Source: Butyriboletus loyo (lineage: Eukaryota; Basidiomycota; Agaricomycetes; Boletales; Boletaceae). From it: 64,000 bases of DNA. Below the pieces are notes generated by a model. That model searched no databases and was not told the DNA's origin. It saw nothing but the letters and a program-made list of their open reading frames with translations. Shown one piece after another: positions 47,901-57,103 of the stretch. Every line of letters begins with the position of its first letter. The first letter of the stretch is position 1. Made by a program: the position numbers and the translations under genes. The stretch covers positions 124,001-188,000 of the forward strand of contig JBBPSI010000007.1 of the NCBI GenBank assembly GCA_038093515.1. Direction: 5' to 3'.

Positions 47901-48133
47901 TCTGAGACTTTTCCACTGCCCCTGTCCTGTTCTGTTGGGCGGCGAGAATGCTTCTTTTGAAATCTGAGTGCATCCGAGGATGACTGAGGAGGGGGACTTG
48001 TCTGCGGGCGGAGAGGGACGTCAAAGTAGGATTTGTGTACGTAGAGCGGCTCTGGCTGGGGATGATGAAGGTCGTGTCTGAAGGAGGAGGAGCTCGTTCT
48101 GAGAGAGCGGTCAGAGTTGCGGTGGAATGTCAT
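44977..48133 (-). CDS. Alpha/beta-hydrolase fold protein with long disordered leader and insert
   Basis: A disordered leader of about 450 residues (start taken at 48133, MTFHRNSDRS) includes an eight-Asp run at 47401-47427. The hydrolase core then begins: LGHPLTVSLADMGDPNG, FLGLGCVRHLMGLYDEMA, and the nucleophile elbow MAHSAGAPYAL (Ser in A-H-S-A-G, not the common GxSxG). After LLAPWIGG the core is interrupted by roughly 270 Ser/Pro/Arg-rich residues (about 46070-45290), then resumes with VWYGDRDEKIAENA (candidate acid) and KGADHALMY (candidate His), ending at 44977. Introns separate the leader/core exon from two shorter exons. The substrate is unknown; an esterase or peptidase role is only suggested by the fold. 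Confidence 0.82.
47401..47427 (-). repeat. Trinucleotide run encoding poly-aspartate
   Basis: On the plus strand this is a near-perfect CGT/CAT run; on the coding strand it is GAT/GAC repeated, giving eight or more consecutive Asp in the disordered leader of the alpha/beta-hydrolase. Confidence 0.8.
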
Positions 48134-49097
48134 CAAAATAGCACCAGCTGATGGCCAGGTGCAGTATCCTTCTTTCATTTTCATCGCTGACTGGTTGCAG
48201 CACAGCCACTCCAGCCTCGGCACATCAGTACGCTACGATCATCAGCCCTGTCAACTGCGAGAATGATCCCAGCCAAACGGCGCGGGTATGCACGAGGCTA
48301 ATATGTACACAACTAGGCCCGATCCAAGGTGAAGCGACCGCAGGGGACTGTCGGATAGGAAAAATACTGCAGGCGGCATGGTGCTTGCAAGGATTCGCGA
48401 CCACCGTCAACTATGCAGCAACACTACACAATCTCTTCTCCTTGTCCCCCAGGTGGGCAAAAACGTGTTTTGGGATCGCGTTCATTAACCTCTTGTTGTA
48501 CGTGGTCCCAAATTTGTTTCTTGTCTGTTGTCACACAAAAGACGTGTTGAACAGTACCGGGGGGATTTATATCCACATTGCAAAGGTCGTTTTCGTTCGA
48601 CTCTTCCAACATTCTGAACACATCCATTCGCACACCGTGCACTTTGCTGTGTTTCGTCTGCGTCGTTATCGACGTGGTCCTTGCCACCGCAGTGCCAATC
48701 TTTTTGTATCTTATTGGCATCGTGGCTGCACTGTTTGCGTCGTGATGTACTGGATTCTTCTAGCCGTTTGATACCTATCACCTGAAGGCGGGATGGACGT
48801 CTTGAGACGGCGGCCGATAGGGGCCATGACCATCTTAGCGGGTGAACATCCGTGTCGCTGGAACCTACGTATTTGTCAAGGAAAGTAGGATTTAGGTTGT
48901 AGATCCAGTCGCCGGGATTGACATTCTCGTTCGCCCCGCAGCTCATTAATCATTTACCAGCCTTACGCACGTGACTTTGATAATTGGCAGTGGACTTCGT
49001 CATTACATGAGGCCTGTGGGCATGCTCTGTACTTTAAGGCAGTGGTTCAAATAGACGCACCCACGCACTACTTGTATCCTGCTCAGTGCGTCCTGTT
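48134..49097. other. Unassigned 964-bp interval with ORFs on both strands
   Basis: It lies between the hydrolase start (minus) and the acyltransferase start (plus). On plus, 48151-48771 is an open frame with one hydrophobic stretch (IAFINLLLYVVPNLFLV), and another frame near 48640-48750 encodes a second (VVLATAVPIFLYLIGIVAALF); joining them would need an intron I cannot place. On minus, an ATG at 48946 starts MSCGANENVNPGDWIYNLN, which looks coding-like, but I cannot extend it to a family. I leave it uncalled. Confidence 0.3.
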
Positions 49098-50626
49098 ATG
49101 ACCGTAGATGCCTCTCAACCGCAGCATCAGCTCCCCATCCACTTACGACCCCCCAGGACATGGGCACAGACTCTCAACGGGTTGTTGTTCGTACTGCTAT
49201 TCATCCCAGGGTGCTTGATGGTCCATGGGTTCCAACTCTTGCTTGTCCTCCCGCTGAAGCTCGTGCCGGGTCCAAGTTCAAGGAAGCTGTACGACGAGGG
49301 GATCAGGTATACCAAGGGCGCCTTTGCTGCCCTCCTAAGTGCGTCGTTTTCAGAATTCACACGCGCACGCTGTGTATGCAGGAGACATGTCTCAACTTCG
49401 CAGACCTGATGAATCAATGGTTCGCTCCGACAAAATTGTCCATCACGTTCGAGACTGAAGGCCAGGGCAAGTTCACGGAAGAAGAGATTCACAATATTGT
49501 GGAACGTGATGTGTCGGGCAAGGTTATAGCTCTGTACCTGCCTTCCAAGTGCGTTACCATTTCCAATCATCAGGTGCGTGTACACATATTTTTAACGTGT
49601 CGGTCGGCTGATCCAGTCGTGGTGCCAGGTCTACTGCGACTGGTGGTACGTCTGGTGCTTGACTTACTTCGCGCGCACGCACAAGGACGTCTTCATTGTC
49701 CTAAAGAAGAGTCTCAAATGGATCCCCGTCATTGGGCCGGTATGAACTGCCTTTGGCTTAGCTGACAAGCTGCTGAATTACAGTAGGGGATGCAAATGTA
49801 TAGGTTCATATTTCTTGCCCGTTCATGGGCATCCGATAAGTTCCAGTTGGCAAGACAACTCTCGAAACTTGGAAAGAAGGCACAGGATGAAGATAAACCA
49901 TTCACATTCATCCTGTTTCCTGAGGGAACCCTTGTGAGCAAAGACACGCGACCAATCAGTAGCAAGTATGCAGAGAAGATGGGTGTCGTACGTCAAAGCT
50001 CACACTGCTTTCCGTGGGGCTAATGGTCGGAGTGTAGCCCGACCTCTGTAATATACTTCTTCCCCGTTCAACGGGGCTCCATTACAGCCTGCGGTCACTC
50101 GCCCCTCGACTACCCACGCTCAAGCTGCTTGATGTAACATTGATTTACCCAGGTAAAGGCAGTATAAATTTACCCTTGGGTAGTGAAGAATTAATCGTTC
50201 ATTTCATAAGGTATCCCTCCCAAGGGTTACGGGCAATCCTACTATACCCTGCGGTCGATATTCTGCGATCGCGTGCCTCCGCCGGTAGTTCACATGCATC
50301 TGCGGATATTCGATGTCGCGAAAGATGTGCCCATAGGAAACACCTCAGACTCGGTCGTTCCAAATGAATCAGCAAGAAACTCTGTCGAGTTTGATCTCTC
50401 TGAACGCGAGAAGGTCGAATTTGACATATGGCTCCGGAACTTATGGTTGGAAAAGGATGTCCATATCACCCAGTTCTTAGAAACAGACACAGCTCCCAAT
50501 AAGCAAATACCAGTGGAAATTCCCTTAGAGTTGCGGACGAGGTCGGAAATTGCGGAGGCTTATTGTTTCTTCGCTCCATTGTTCATGACATATTGGTGGA
50601 AGAGGCTAACGGAGTTGGTGTTGTAG
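49098..50626 (+). CDS. Lysophospholipid acyltransferase, PlsC family (LCLAT/CST26-like)
   Basis: This is a membrane enzyme of the 1-acylglycerol-3-phosphate acyltransferase superfamily. After a hydrophilic start (MTVDASQPQHQL) comes a hydrophobic segment (LNGLLFVLLFIPGCLMVHG). The catalytic NHX4D motif is split by an intron: TISNHQ joined to VYCDWWYVWCL. The second motif is FILFPEGTLVS. The exon after 50220 reads YYTLRSIFCDRVPPPVVHM, followed by WLRNLWLEKDVHITQFLE, a pattern seen in lysocardiolipin/lysophosphatidylinositol acyltransferases. A C-terminal hydrophobic stretch ends at 50626. Substrate choice cannot be read from sequence. The TIM8 stop lies 60 bp downstream on the other strand. 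Confidence 0.87.
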
Positions 50627-50686
50627 CTAGACGTGTACTGTCATGTACAGGTAAAGAGGCGAGCAAGGAAGGTCAATTTGTTGCCA

Positions 50687-51100
50687 TTAGGAGGACTTTT
50701 GAGCTTGTTGTAGTTGTTGCTGCCGCTGAACTTGGCCAAGCAAGTATTCGCTAGTGTCTACGAAGCGTTCTATGCAATTGGCGATACATGCTTCCTCGCC
50801 GCGAGCGAAACGACTGCCTGGTGTCCCAGTGATGCACCTGTTGGAGGGGTGAGAAGTGGATCTCAGGTCTGGAAGAAGGGGTTCAACTTGTCCCAACACA
50901 TGCTTGTGAAGGCGAGGAGCTGGCTGTGGGCTTGGGCCTGTCTCTGACCCTGCACGAGGGCCGTCTGTATTTCCTTCTGAGAAACAGAGATATTAGACCA
51001 GCGACACGAGTAACTACAGGTAAAGACACACCTTGGTTGCGTCGTCGAAGCCCAGTCCGTCCATTGCACTGAGTGCTTCTGATGAGTTCTTGGAGTCCAT
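50687..51100 (-). CDS. TIM8: Small TIM chaperone TIM8
   Basis: Three short exons (51032-51100, 50888-50976, 50687-50837) join in frame to a 102-residue protein. It carries the twin CX3C motif of small TIMs: CWDKC, which is completed only across the second intron, and CIANC. The sequences FTSMCWDKCI and RGEEACIANCIERFVDTSEYLL match the Tim8 group, intermembrane-space chaperones that work with Tim13 to escort hydrophobic precursors. The tail is Gln-rich (QRQQQLQQAQ). Introns are 55 and 50 bp with GT-AG ends. The gene is divergent from IES1. Confidence 0.88.
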
Positions 51101-51386
51101 CGTCACGTTCAAGAAGTATGTATGTACTTGCGACCGTGTGAGCAAAAGACTGCAAAGTAATTACGTGATATTCATTGTCTGTGCTCGCCGTCGATACCAG
51201 CGATGGCGCTGGTGTTCGTGTCGTCGAGCAACTTGTCCGGCACCGACCATGTTGGCCACCCTGGCTGCACCATGGTGGTTCTGCCAGTAGGACCTCGACG
51301 GCGCCAATGTGCGGAATCGTGCGAACGCGCGGGAGTGAAGTAACAGGGTAGGCATTAACTCCTCACCTCACGGCCTCGTGTCTCCC

Positions 51387-53150
51387 ATGACATCCACCAC
51401 CGAGTTTTCTGGCTGGCCCCACGAGTCCGCTCCGCTGTGTGTGCTAATTGCAACTCTGCCACTCTTGCTCACCACCTACTTCTTTTAGCGTCGGGTACCT
51501 CAGTCGTAAGGCCCTCCCCATCAAGCGCAACGACGCCGAGCCACTCACCCGAGAGGATGTCCAGTTCGATCTTCTCGACCACATCTTCTCAGACACCAAC
51601 GCCGTCTTCACCAGCCAGGCTCCAGGCACTTCTTCCAAGGTCAACTTCCGCGATCTCTACGTCAATGCTTTGTACCACTCCAGCAAGTGCTCAAAGGTGC
51701 TCAAGGATAAAATGACCGAGACACCTGCCTTTGCAGTCGAACTGGCCAAGATCTCCTTGTTGACAAACGTGGGACGCATCAACACAACAATGGCATGTAT
51801 GCATGGTGTCACCGATCGTGCATTGCTATTTGATTGTTCTGACCAAGCTCCTAGTCTTTCCGGAAATGAAGACTGCTCTTAGGACTTACCACCCTGTTCC
51901 ATCTCTTCAGAAGACAGACGGCAATGCTCAGGATGCGCCCCGCATCAAGAATTGTTTGAAAGCAGCCCTCCTTCCATCAGAGCTCAAGTCGATGCCACCC
52001 TCCACTCCGGAAGAGATTCTTGAGAAAAGTGTGCGTATGCTCACTCCATTCACCCCATCTAACCTTCACAGCTGCGTTACAGCATGCACGCCAACTTCCA
52101 CCGACGAGTGTCGTCAATTTGATTTTTGTCCTCGCGAACCATGCTGCTGTGAGTCTCGTTCACCGGTCATGGGACGCGGCATAAATTCTGCTAACTTACG
52201 AAGCCTCTCGCCGCCACTCACTTTGACCCACCATTAAACTTCCTCGATCTCTTTCTTCCGATCAACATCTCCTCCGCTGACCGGGCAAGGGCCTTTCTTT
52301 GGCTAGTATCCCATTATCTCGAAGGTTCGAATCAACCAAATGTCTATGACGACGACTACTCGCGCCAGAATCCCGGAAAAGTTCCGTGGCTGAGACGGTT
52401 GACAGACGCTGAAATGGCCGAGGAGAATGTCGACACAGCTGAAGAAATCGAGTGGGGAAAAGCCATGTCTGCACAACGTAATATATTTTTGCAACGCCTA
52501 GTGAATTCCCTTGAAAATGAGAAGAAGGGGAAAAATGTAGTCACGTCGTCGCAGCGAGGTACTATTCGAGCAGCAATCTACGAATGACTTGCTGATTGCG
52601 TGCAGTACCCGAATCTAGTTCACATCGTTCCCGTCCGTCAAGGCAATTCCATGACGGTGCTCGCGAGAAACCCTATATCCACTACTTGCCGCCTCAACGA
52701 CCTGCACCTGCATCACAGCTTACGGGTTAGTCAAATGCACTTTGAGCTTTGAGCGACCTTTAAAAACTACTACAGAGAGGGCTGCTGCTGATAGCTCGCG
52801 TGGACCTCAACGAACCATGCTTCAGCGTGAGTATCCGATGTCCATATCTTATGTTAATTACAAAACGGCAGCATCTACGAACAGACGCTTGGCATGTTGT
52901 GACATCCACGGACCCCCTCGTCGATTCGGATGAAGAGTTGATGGATGAGTATGTCAGAAATGACTATAGTGAGTCCCTTGGATTTGTCCCTCAGACTCAA
53001 CCCTTGATGATCGTTGTAGACCAACGCATCGCTGTCATTACTCGACTCCGCGGAAGGGTGCCAACGCCACCGCCAGACAACGTCACACCACTCAACAATC
53101 TTTCTGATACTCGGGAACATCGATGGCGAACTGTGCAATCATGGAAATGA
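51387..53150 (+). CDS. IES1: INO80 chromatin-remodelling complex subunit 1 (IES1)
   Basis: Exon 1 (MTSTTEFSGWPHESAPL) splices at about 51439 into GYLSRKALPIKRNDAEPLT. The family signature AKISLLTNVGRINTTMA, then FFPEMKTALRTYHPVPSLQ, spans an intron near 51796. Downstream exons give FDPPLNFLDLFLPINISS and FLWLVSHYLEG. The C-terminal region has EKPYIHYLPPQRP and a final module PQRTMLQ / HAWHVVTSTDPLVDSDEE (exon 52885-52968) / VITRLRGRVPTPPP, ending at 53150. The Ino80 complex slides and edits nucleosomes; Ies1 is a fungal accessory subunit. The tail module is duplicated in the minus gene at 43.3 kb. Confidence 0.85.
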
Positions 53151-53610
53151 TTCCGCCACACACATCTAAGAGAGCTTGATCACGCATGCTCCGTGTATTG
53201 CTCATCGATTGTATTCGGCGACGCCATTAGGCAGACCAAATAATCGAATCAACAGTCACCTCTCCTAGTCCTCAACGCCATTACAATTTATCATTGCTAC
53301 CCAAATGTTTGGTCTCCTTTGCGGTCAAAATTTGATTCCATATCTCCCACGTTGACTAAACGAGGTGTGCAAGGACAAGCCTTGAACTAATCAATTTGAA
53401 GTATTGGATCGATCACGACTGATACATGATGCATAATACATGATATTCAATGATGTGGGTCATGACAGCAGGGGAAATGAATTGTCAGTAGGAAAATAAT
53501 GAAAAGGTGTATAGACCAGGTCACCAGTGCCTGGCTGGCGTGTTAAACAGATAAGGTCCTGGAAATGTGTCCACTGACTTCAAAGCCCACCTCACCACGC
53601 TGTCACACGG
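53151..53610. other. Convergent intergenic region
   Basis: 460 bp between the stops of IES1 (plus) and the uncharacterised minus gene. AT-richer than its surroundings (runs such as ATGATGCATAATACATGAT), with no coding pattern seen. Confidence 0.4.
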
Positions 53611-54762
53611 TCAAAGCCAACACTGCTGAAGCTCGGCCGGTGCGCTGCGTCCCTTCACCTCAATGGTGGTCCGTGTGCATTCGTGGTGGCCTAGGCCAGG
53701 AGGCGGAGGGCTACGACGCTTGAGGGTCACAATCATGTCTCGCGCAGTGTCGGCACGACTGGTGTGCGACGTAGATCCTGCTACAACATCAATCGTGCGA
53801 GGAAAAACGACACGCCTCGATTCTAGTTTCAAGGTGCGTGGGTCGGGATGCTGTGAAAGGATGAGGTGCTGAGCGAAGGTGGTGTCGAACTTTTTATCGT
53901 TCAGAGTGAAGGATCGAACAGGGACGGTGTTAAGTTGATCACCCACAGAACCAGGCGACAAGCTCAAGGCTTTCAGGAAGTTGGGGAGCCGGGATCGAGA
54001 ATAATCCTTTGTAGATGATACATGCACTGGCCTCAGACGCGCTGTGATTTCGTCTAAAGAGGGTGGGATGTGTCTCGATTTCTTCGGCACAGAACAGGGA
54101 AACTTTAAGCTTGTAAGACGCCGTTTAGCGATGAATAGGCCGCGTTCTACCCGCTCTGGGTCGGTAGGTGAATTGACAACGACCAGATCCCCCGGATTTT
54201 CTGCTGCAACCTCGAACGTAGAGGATTCGGATTCAAACCCACGAGGTGAAATAGGGCAGTGTATAGTCGTTGGTGACTCTAGGGAAATCTCGGAGATGGA
54301 TACTAATATTGTCGCAGTACTAGATTCCTTGACTTTGGACAGGAAACGAGCGCATCTCTCGACTGTCCCCAGATTTCGTTGTGACTAAACTTTTCACAGC
54401 GCTACTAGAAAATACGTACGTTGTCTGAGTCCCTGACTCTTGAATGCTAACTCCTTACGTAGATCAAGTTTCTTCTGCGCCCTAAGATCGGCTCTTTGGC
54501 CACGCGACACTTTGAGCAACGAGTTGAATTGTTCCCGACTAAGCCCCTTGTAGAGTGGACAATCGGCGGAGCGCAAAGGCAAAGGATGCCTTAGGGATAT
54601 GTTGGCTAAAGGCGGCAATGACAACAATCTCGCCCTATATCCATCATCCTCTACATCCAACTATGCAGACGGGATCGGGGAATAGGGTTCTGGATGGATA
54701 TTCTCTGGCGGCGCTGGGATGATGCGTATGGAAGGAACAGGAGAACTGATCGACGGCATCAT
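53611..54762 (-). CDS. Uncharacterised protein with an in-frame TAG or unplaced intron near its start
   Basis: The main body is an open frame of about 250 codons from 54362 to a stop at 53611, Ser/Arg/Pro-rich, with LESPTTIHCPISPRG and KFPCSVPKKSRHIPPSLDE. A 57-bp intron (54363-54419) joins it in frame to an upstream exon encoding YRARLLSLPPLA and LSREQFNSLLKVSRGQR, a helical basic stretch. Upstream again, ATG 54762 starts MMPSISSPVPS, and PENIHPEPYSPIPSA reads in the same frame straight into TAG at 54663-54661. Either a weak-donor intron removes it (a 38-nt option, or one of 78 nt from 54738) or the gene is broken. I do not recognise the family. Divergent from TTC1. Confidence 0.55.
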
Positions 54763-55059
54763 GAATCCAGTGAGATCGAAAGAACTGCGACCTGCGGACC
54801 TGCGCTGGGGAGAAAAGAAAGAACGAACAGAGCCGAAAGGTAGAGAAATGAATGGCGAACACGTTCAGTGTAGCCGCAAACAGAAAGCTCGCGCAGCAAG
54901 CTGAAAGTGTCGGGGAAGAGAGCGCGCAATTGAATTTATGCACCGTCAAGCTGGTTACGAAGATCAGAAGGCAAACTAGCACAGGTCGATCTTTCAACGG
55001 AAAGACCCGATGCCTGACACACCCACGACCACGGCCTCGATACAGTCGAGTCCTACATC

Positions 55060-55963
55060 ATGGATGCAAGCGAGCGTCTGGACAAGGCGAATGAACTGAA
55101 ACTTGAAGGAAACGAATTATTCAAAGCAACCAAGTGGAACGAGGCCCTAGTATCATATAGAACAGCACTTGGCCAATTGCCTCTACGAAAGCAATCAGTC
55201 AAGTCAGAGCTAGACCAAGCCGATATCGATTCCCCAGATTTTCCCCAGCAACCACCAACTGGAGATTCCAGTGTAACTACCATGACAGATACTTCGAATG
55301 CGCTTGACTCGGAGTGTGCGAAAGCTCGCGCTGTCCTGTACGCCAATATTGGTGCATGCCTGTCGAAGCTGGTGAGTTGAGCAAGGTTTGTCCGTGAACC
55401 ATTCTCATCCAATCAACTGGACAGGAAGACTATAAAGGAGTGGTAGATGCGTGTTCTCAAGGTGAGTCCTGAAGGCTGGCATAGCTCATGAACGCTCTGA
55501 GCAGTAGATTACAGCTCTCAGTGATGACCCACGCTATGTCAAGGCACTTCAACGAAGGGCAGCATCGAACGAGAAGATTGGTACATCGTCATCCCTCTCC
55601 AGTGCTCAAGAAGGTCCGGTTCTCGAGCGAAGATGTGAGCTGGCAATCCTTGTTGACGCAACATCCTAGACTACAAGCTGCTATTGGAGCTGCTTCCTTC
55701 TGGTTCACCAGAATTGTTGCAGACAAGGAGGGTTCTTCAATCCTTAGAGCCTCGCACGCGGGCGGCCCAGGAAAAAGAGACAGCTGAAATGATGGATAAG
55801 CTGAAAGGTCTCGGGAATACCATCCTCGGTATGCCTGCATTTCATGAGAACAATAACCCAAGACGTAATGATTTACTCCCTAGGTAAATTCGGACTTTCC
55901 ACTGACAATTTCAAGTTCGAACCGAACGGTCAAGGGGGTTATTCAATGAATTTTTCACAATGA
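55060..55963 (+). CDS. Tetratricopeptide repeat protein, TTC1 family
   Basis: TPR helices are seen in ANELKLEGNELFKATKWNEA, ARAVLYANIGACL, and, across two small introns, EDYKGVVDACSQ then ALSDDPRYVKALQRRA. The C-terminal signature EMMDKLKGLGNTILG splices to KFGLSTDNFKFEPNG and ends GGYSMNF; this end is characteristic of TTC1. TTC1 homologues are Hsp90/Hsp70-linked co-chaperone-like adaptors that also bind small G proteins. An acidic/Ser-rich insert (SELDQADIDSPDFPQQPP) sits between TPR1 and TPR2. The stop at 55963 is 66 bp from the IMP1 stop on the other strand. Confidence 0.88.
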
Positions 55964-56029
55964 CAACAGAAGCCAGCACATTCATGTGTACCATTCATGT
56001 ATGAGTGACACGTCTGTTCGCTAAATCAT

Positions 56030-56739
56030 CTATGGTTCTCCTTGGCCATCACGTTCGTCGATGTATGTGCCTTCATGGGTGAAGACTTGGAATCTACTGA
56101 AGGGAAACACCTGCCGAGAAGGATTTACACATTCCTGAGCGACATATAGAAGCAACATACCCTGGCAATGATTCTGCCTCTTATTAAACGCATTGAGACA
56201 GGGCCATAATCTCTTGAGTCTGTTGAACATGCCGCGTTATCCCCCGCTATCCAGACGTGACCTTTTGGAACAATAACGTGTTCTACCGAGGGAGCTTTCG
56301 AACCTGTTGGGTCGACACAGACAACGTCTCCTGGGAGGCCAATGATTCTTTTACAGATGATTCTGTTCGGTTTCACGGGCGATTTGAGAGAAACCAGTTC
56401 TCCTCGAGTCAAGTTATATGGCGCGAGCCGGTGCGATAGGATGCTTTCAATTGCAATTTCTCCAGAGGCCTCGAATGTAGGGAGCATGGATGGACCATCC
56501 GTCTGGCCATATTATTAACGTCTGAGAAGGAATATAATGTAGTAGACGCACCAAGCAAGGGCTTCCGACATTTTCTTTGAAGAGATGGAGAACGCAGGCA
56601 ATATTGATAGCCTGTGTGGTTGTATTAGGTCAGTCGTGGTCAATATGAGATTGGACAGACAGACATGGATACACCCTACTGCGAGATTCTTTAGCAGTTT
56701 GAACTGGGCAGCAGGAGTGAGAAACCAAAGATGGGCCAT
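56030..56739 (-). CDS. IMP1: Mitochondrial inner membrane protease subunit IMP1
   Basis: This is a type I signal peptidase-family enzyme that removes sorting signals in the intermembrane space. Exon 1 from 56739 reads MAHLWFLTPAAQFKLLKNLA; exon 2 gives NIACVLHLFKENVGSPC; a 49-bp intron then joins to DGPSMLPTFEASGE, with the catalytic Ser in GPSML. The catalytic Lys is in RIICKRIIGLPGD. The conserved VPKGHVWIAGDN and STDSRDYGPV follow, and a final exon adds FPFSRFQVFTHEGTY and ends at 56030. All active-site boxes are intact. The C-terminus is a little longer than that of yeast Imp1. Confidence 0.9.
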
Positions 56740-57103
56740 CGATCTAGCGGCGAAGCTACCGTGATCACTTCCTTGACCTACACGTCCCACATCACACATC
56801 AACACATTCAAACACTCGGGGAAATCGATCAGATTGGGAGGCTAGATTAGTTCTCCAGGTTCTGCTTCAGCAGGGTGTCTCAAAGTTGTATTTTCGTTTG
56901 GTGAAAGTAACAGAAACCTTCCATGCCGAGCCGGCAGTATTCAAGCTCCGACAGAATAGGCTTGGGAGTGTTATCTGCTTCTTTAATCTCCGCCTGAACC
57001 TTTGAAGTAAGTTGCGTTGCTTCGCTCACTCACTTGTAGTTAATTATTACAATTACTTTGAGATACCTCGAAGTTCGGAATTCTCCCAAGTTCTTTGCCC
57101 ACC

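Noticed and set aside
54363..54419. Suspected frameshift between the two exons of the uncharacterised gene at 53.6-54.8 kb
   Set aside because: A normal 57-bp intron with donor GTACGT and acceptor GGGGACAG joins the exons in frame; the nearer acceptors gave a false mismatch.
55053..55412. Minus-strand 119-codon ORF opposite TTC1
   Set aside because: It mirrors the TTC1 exon, has no motif, and the plus strand reads clear TPR helices.
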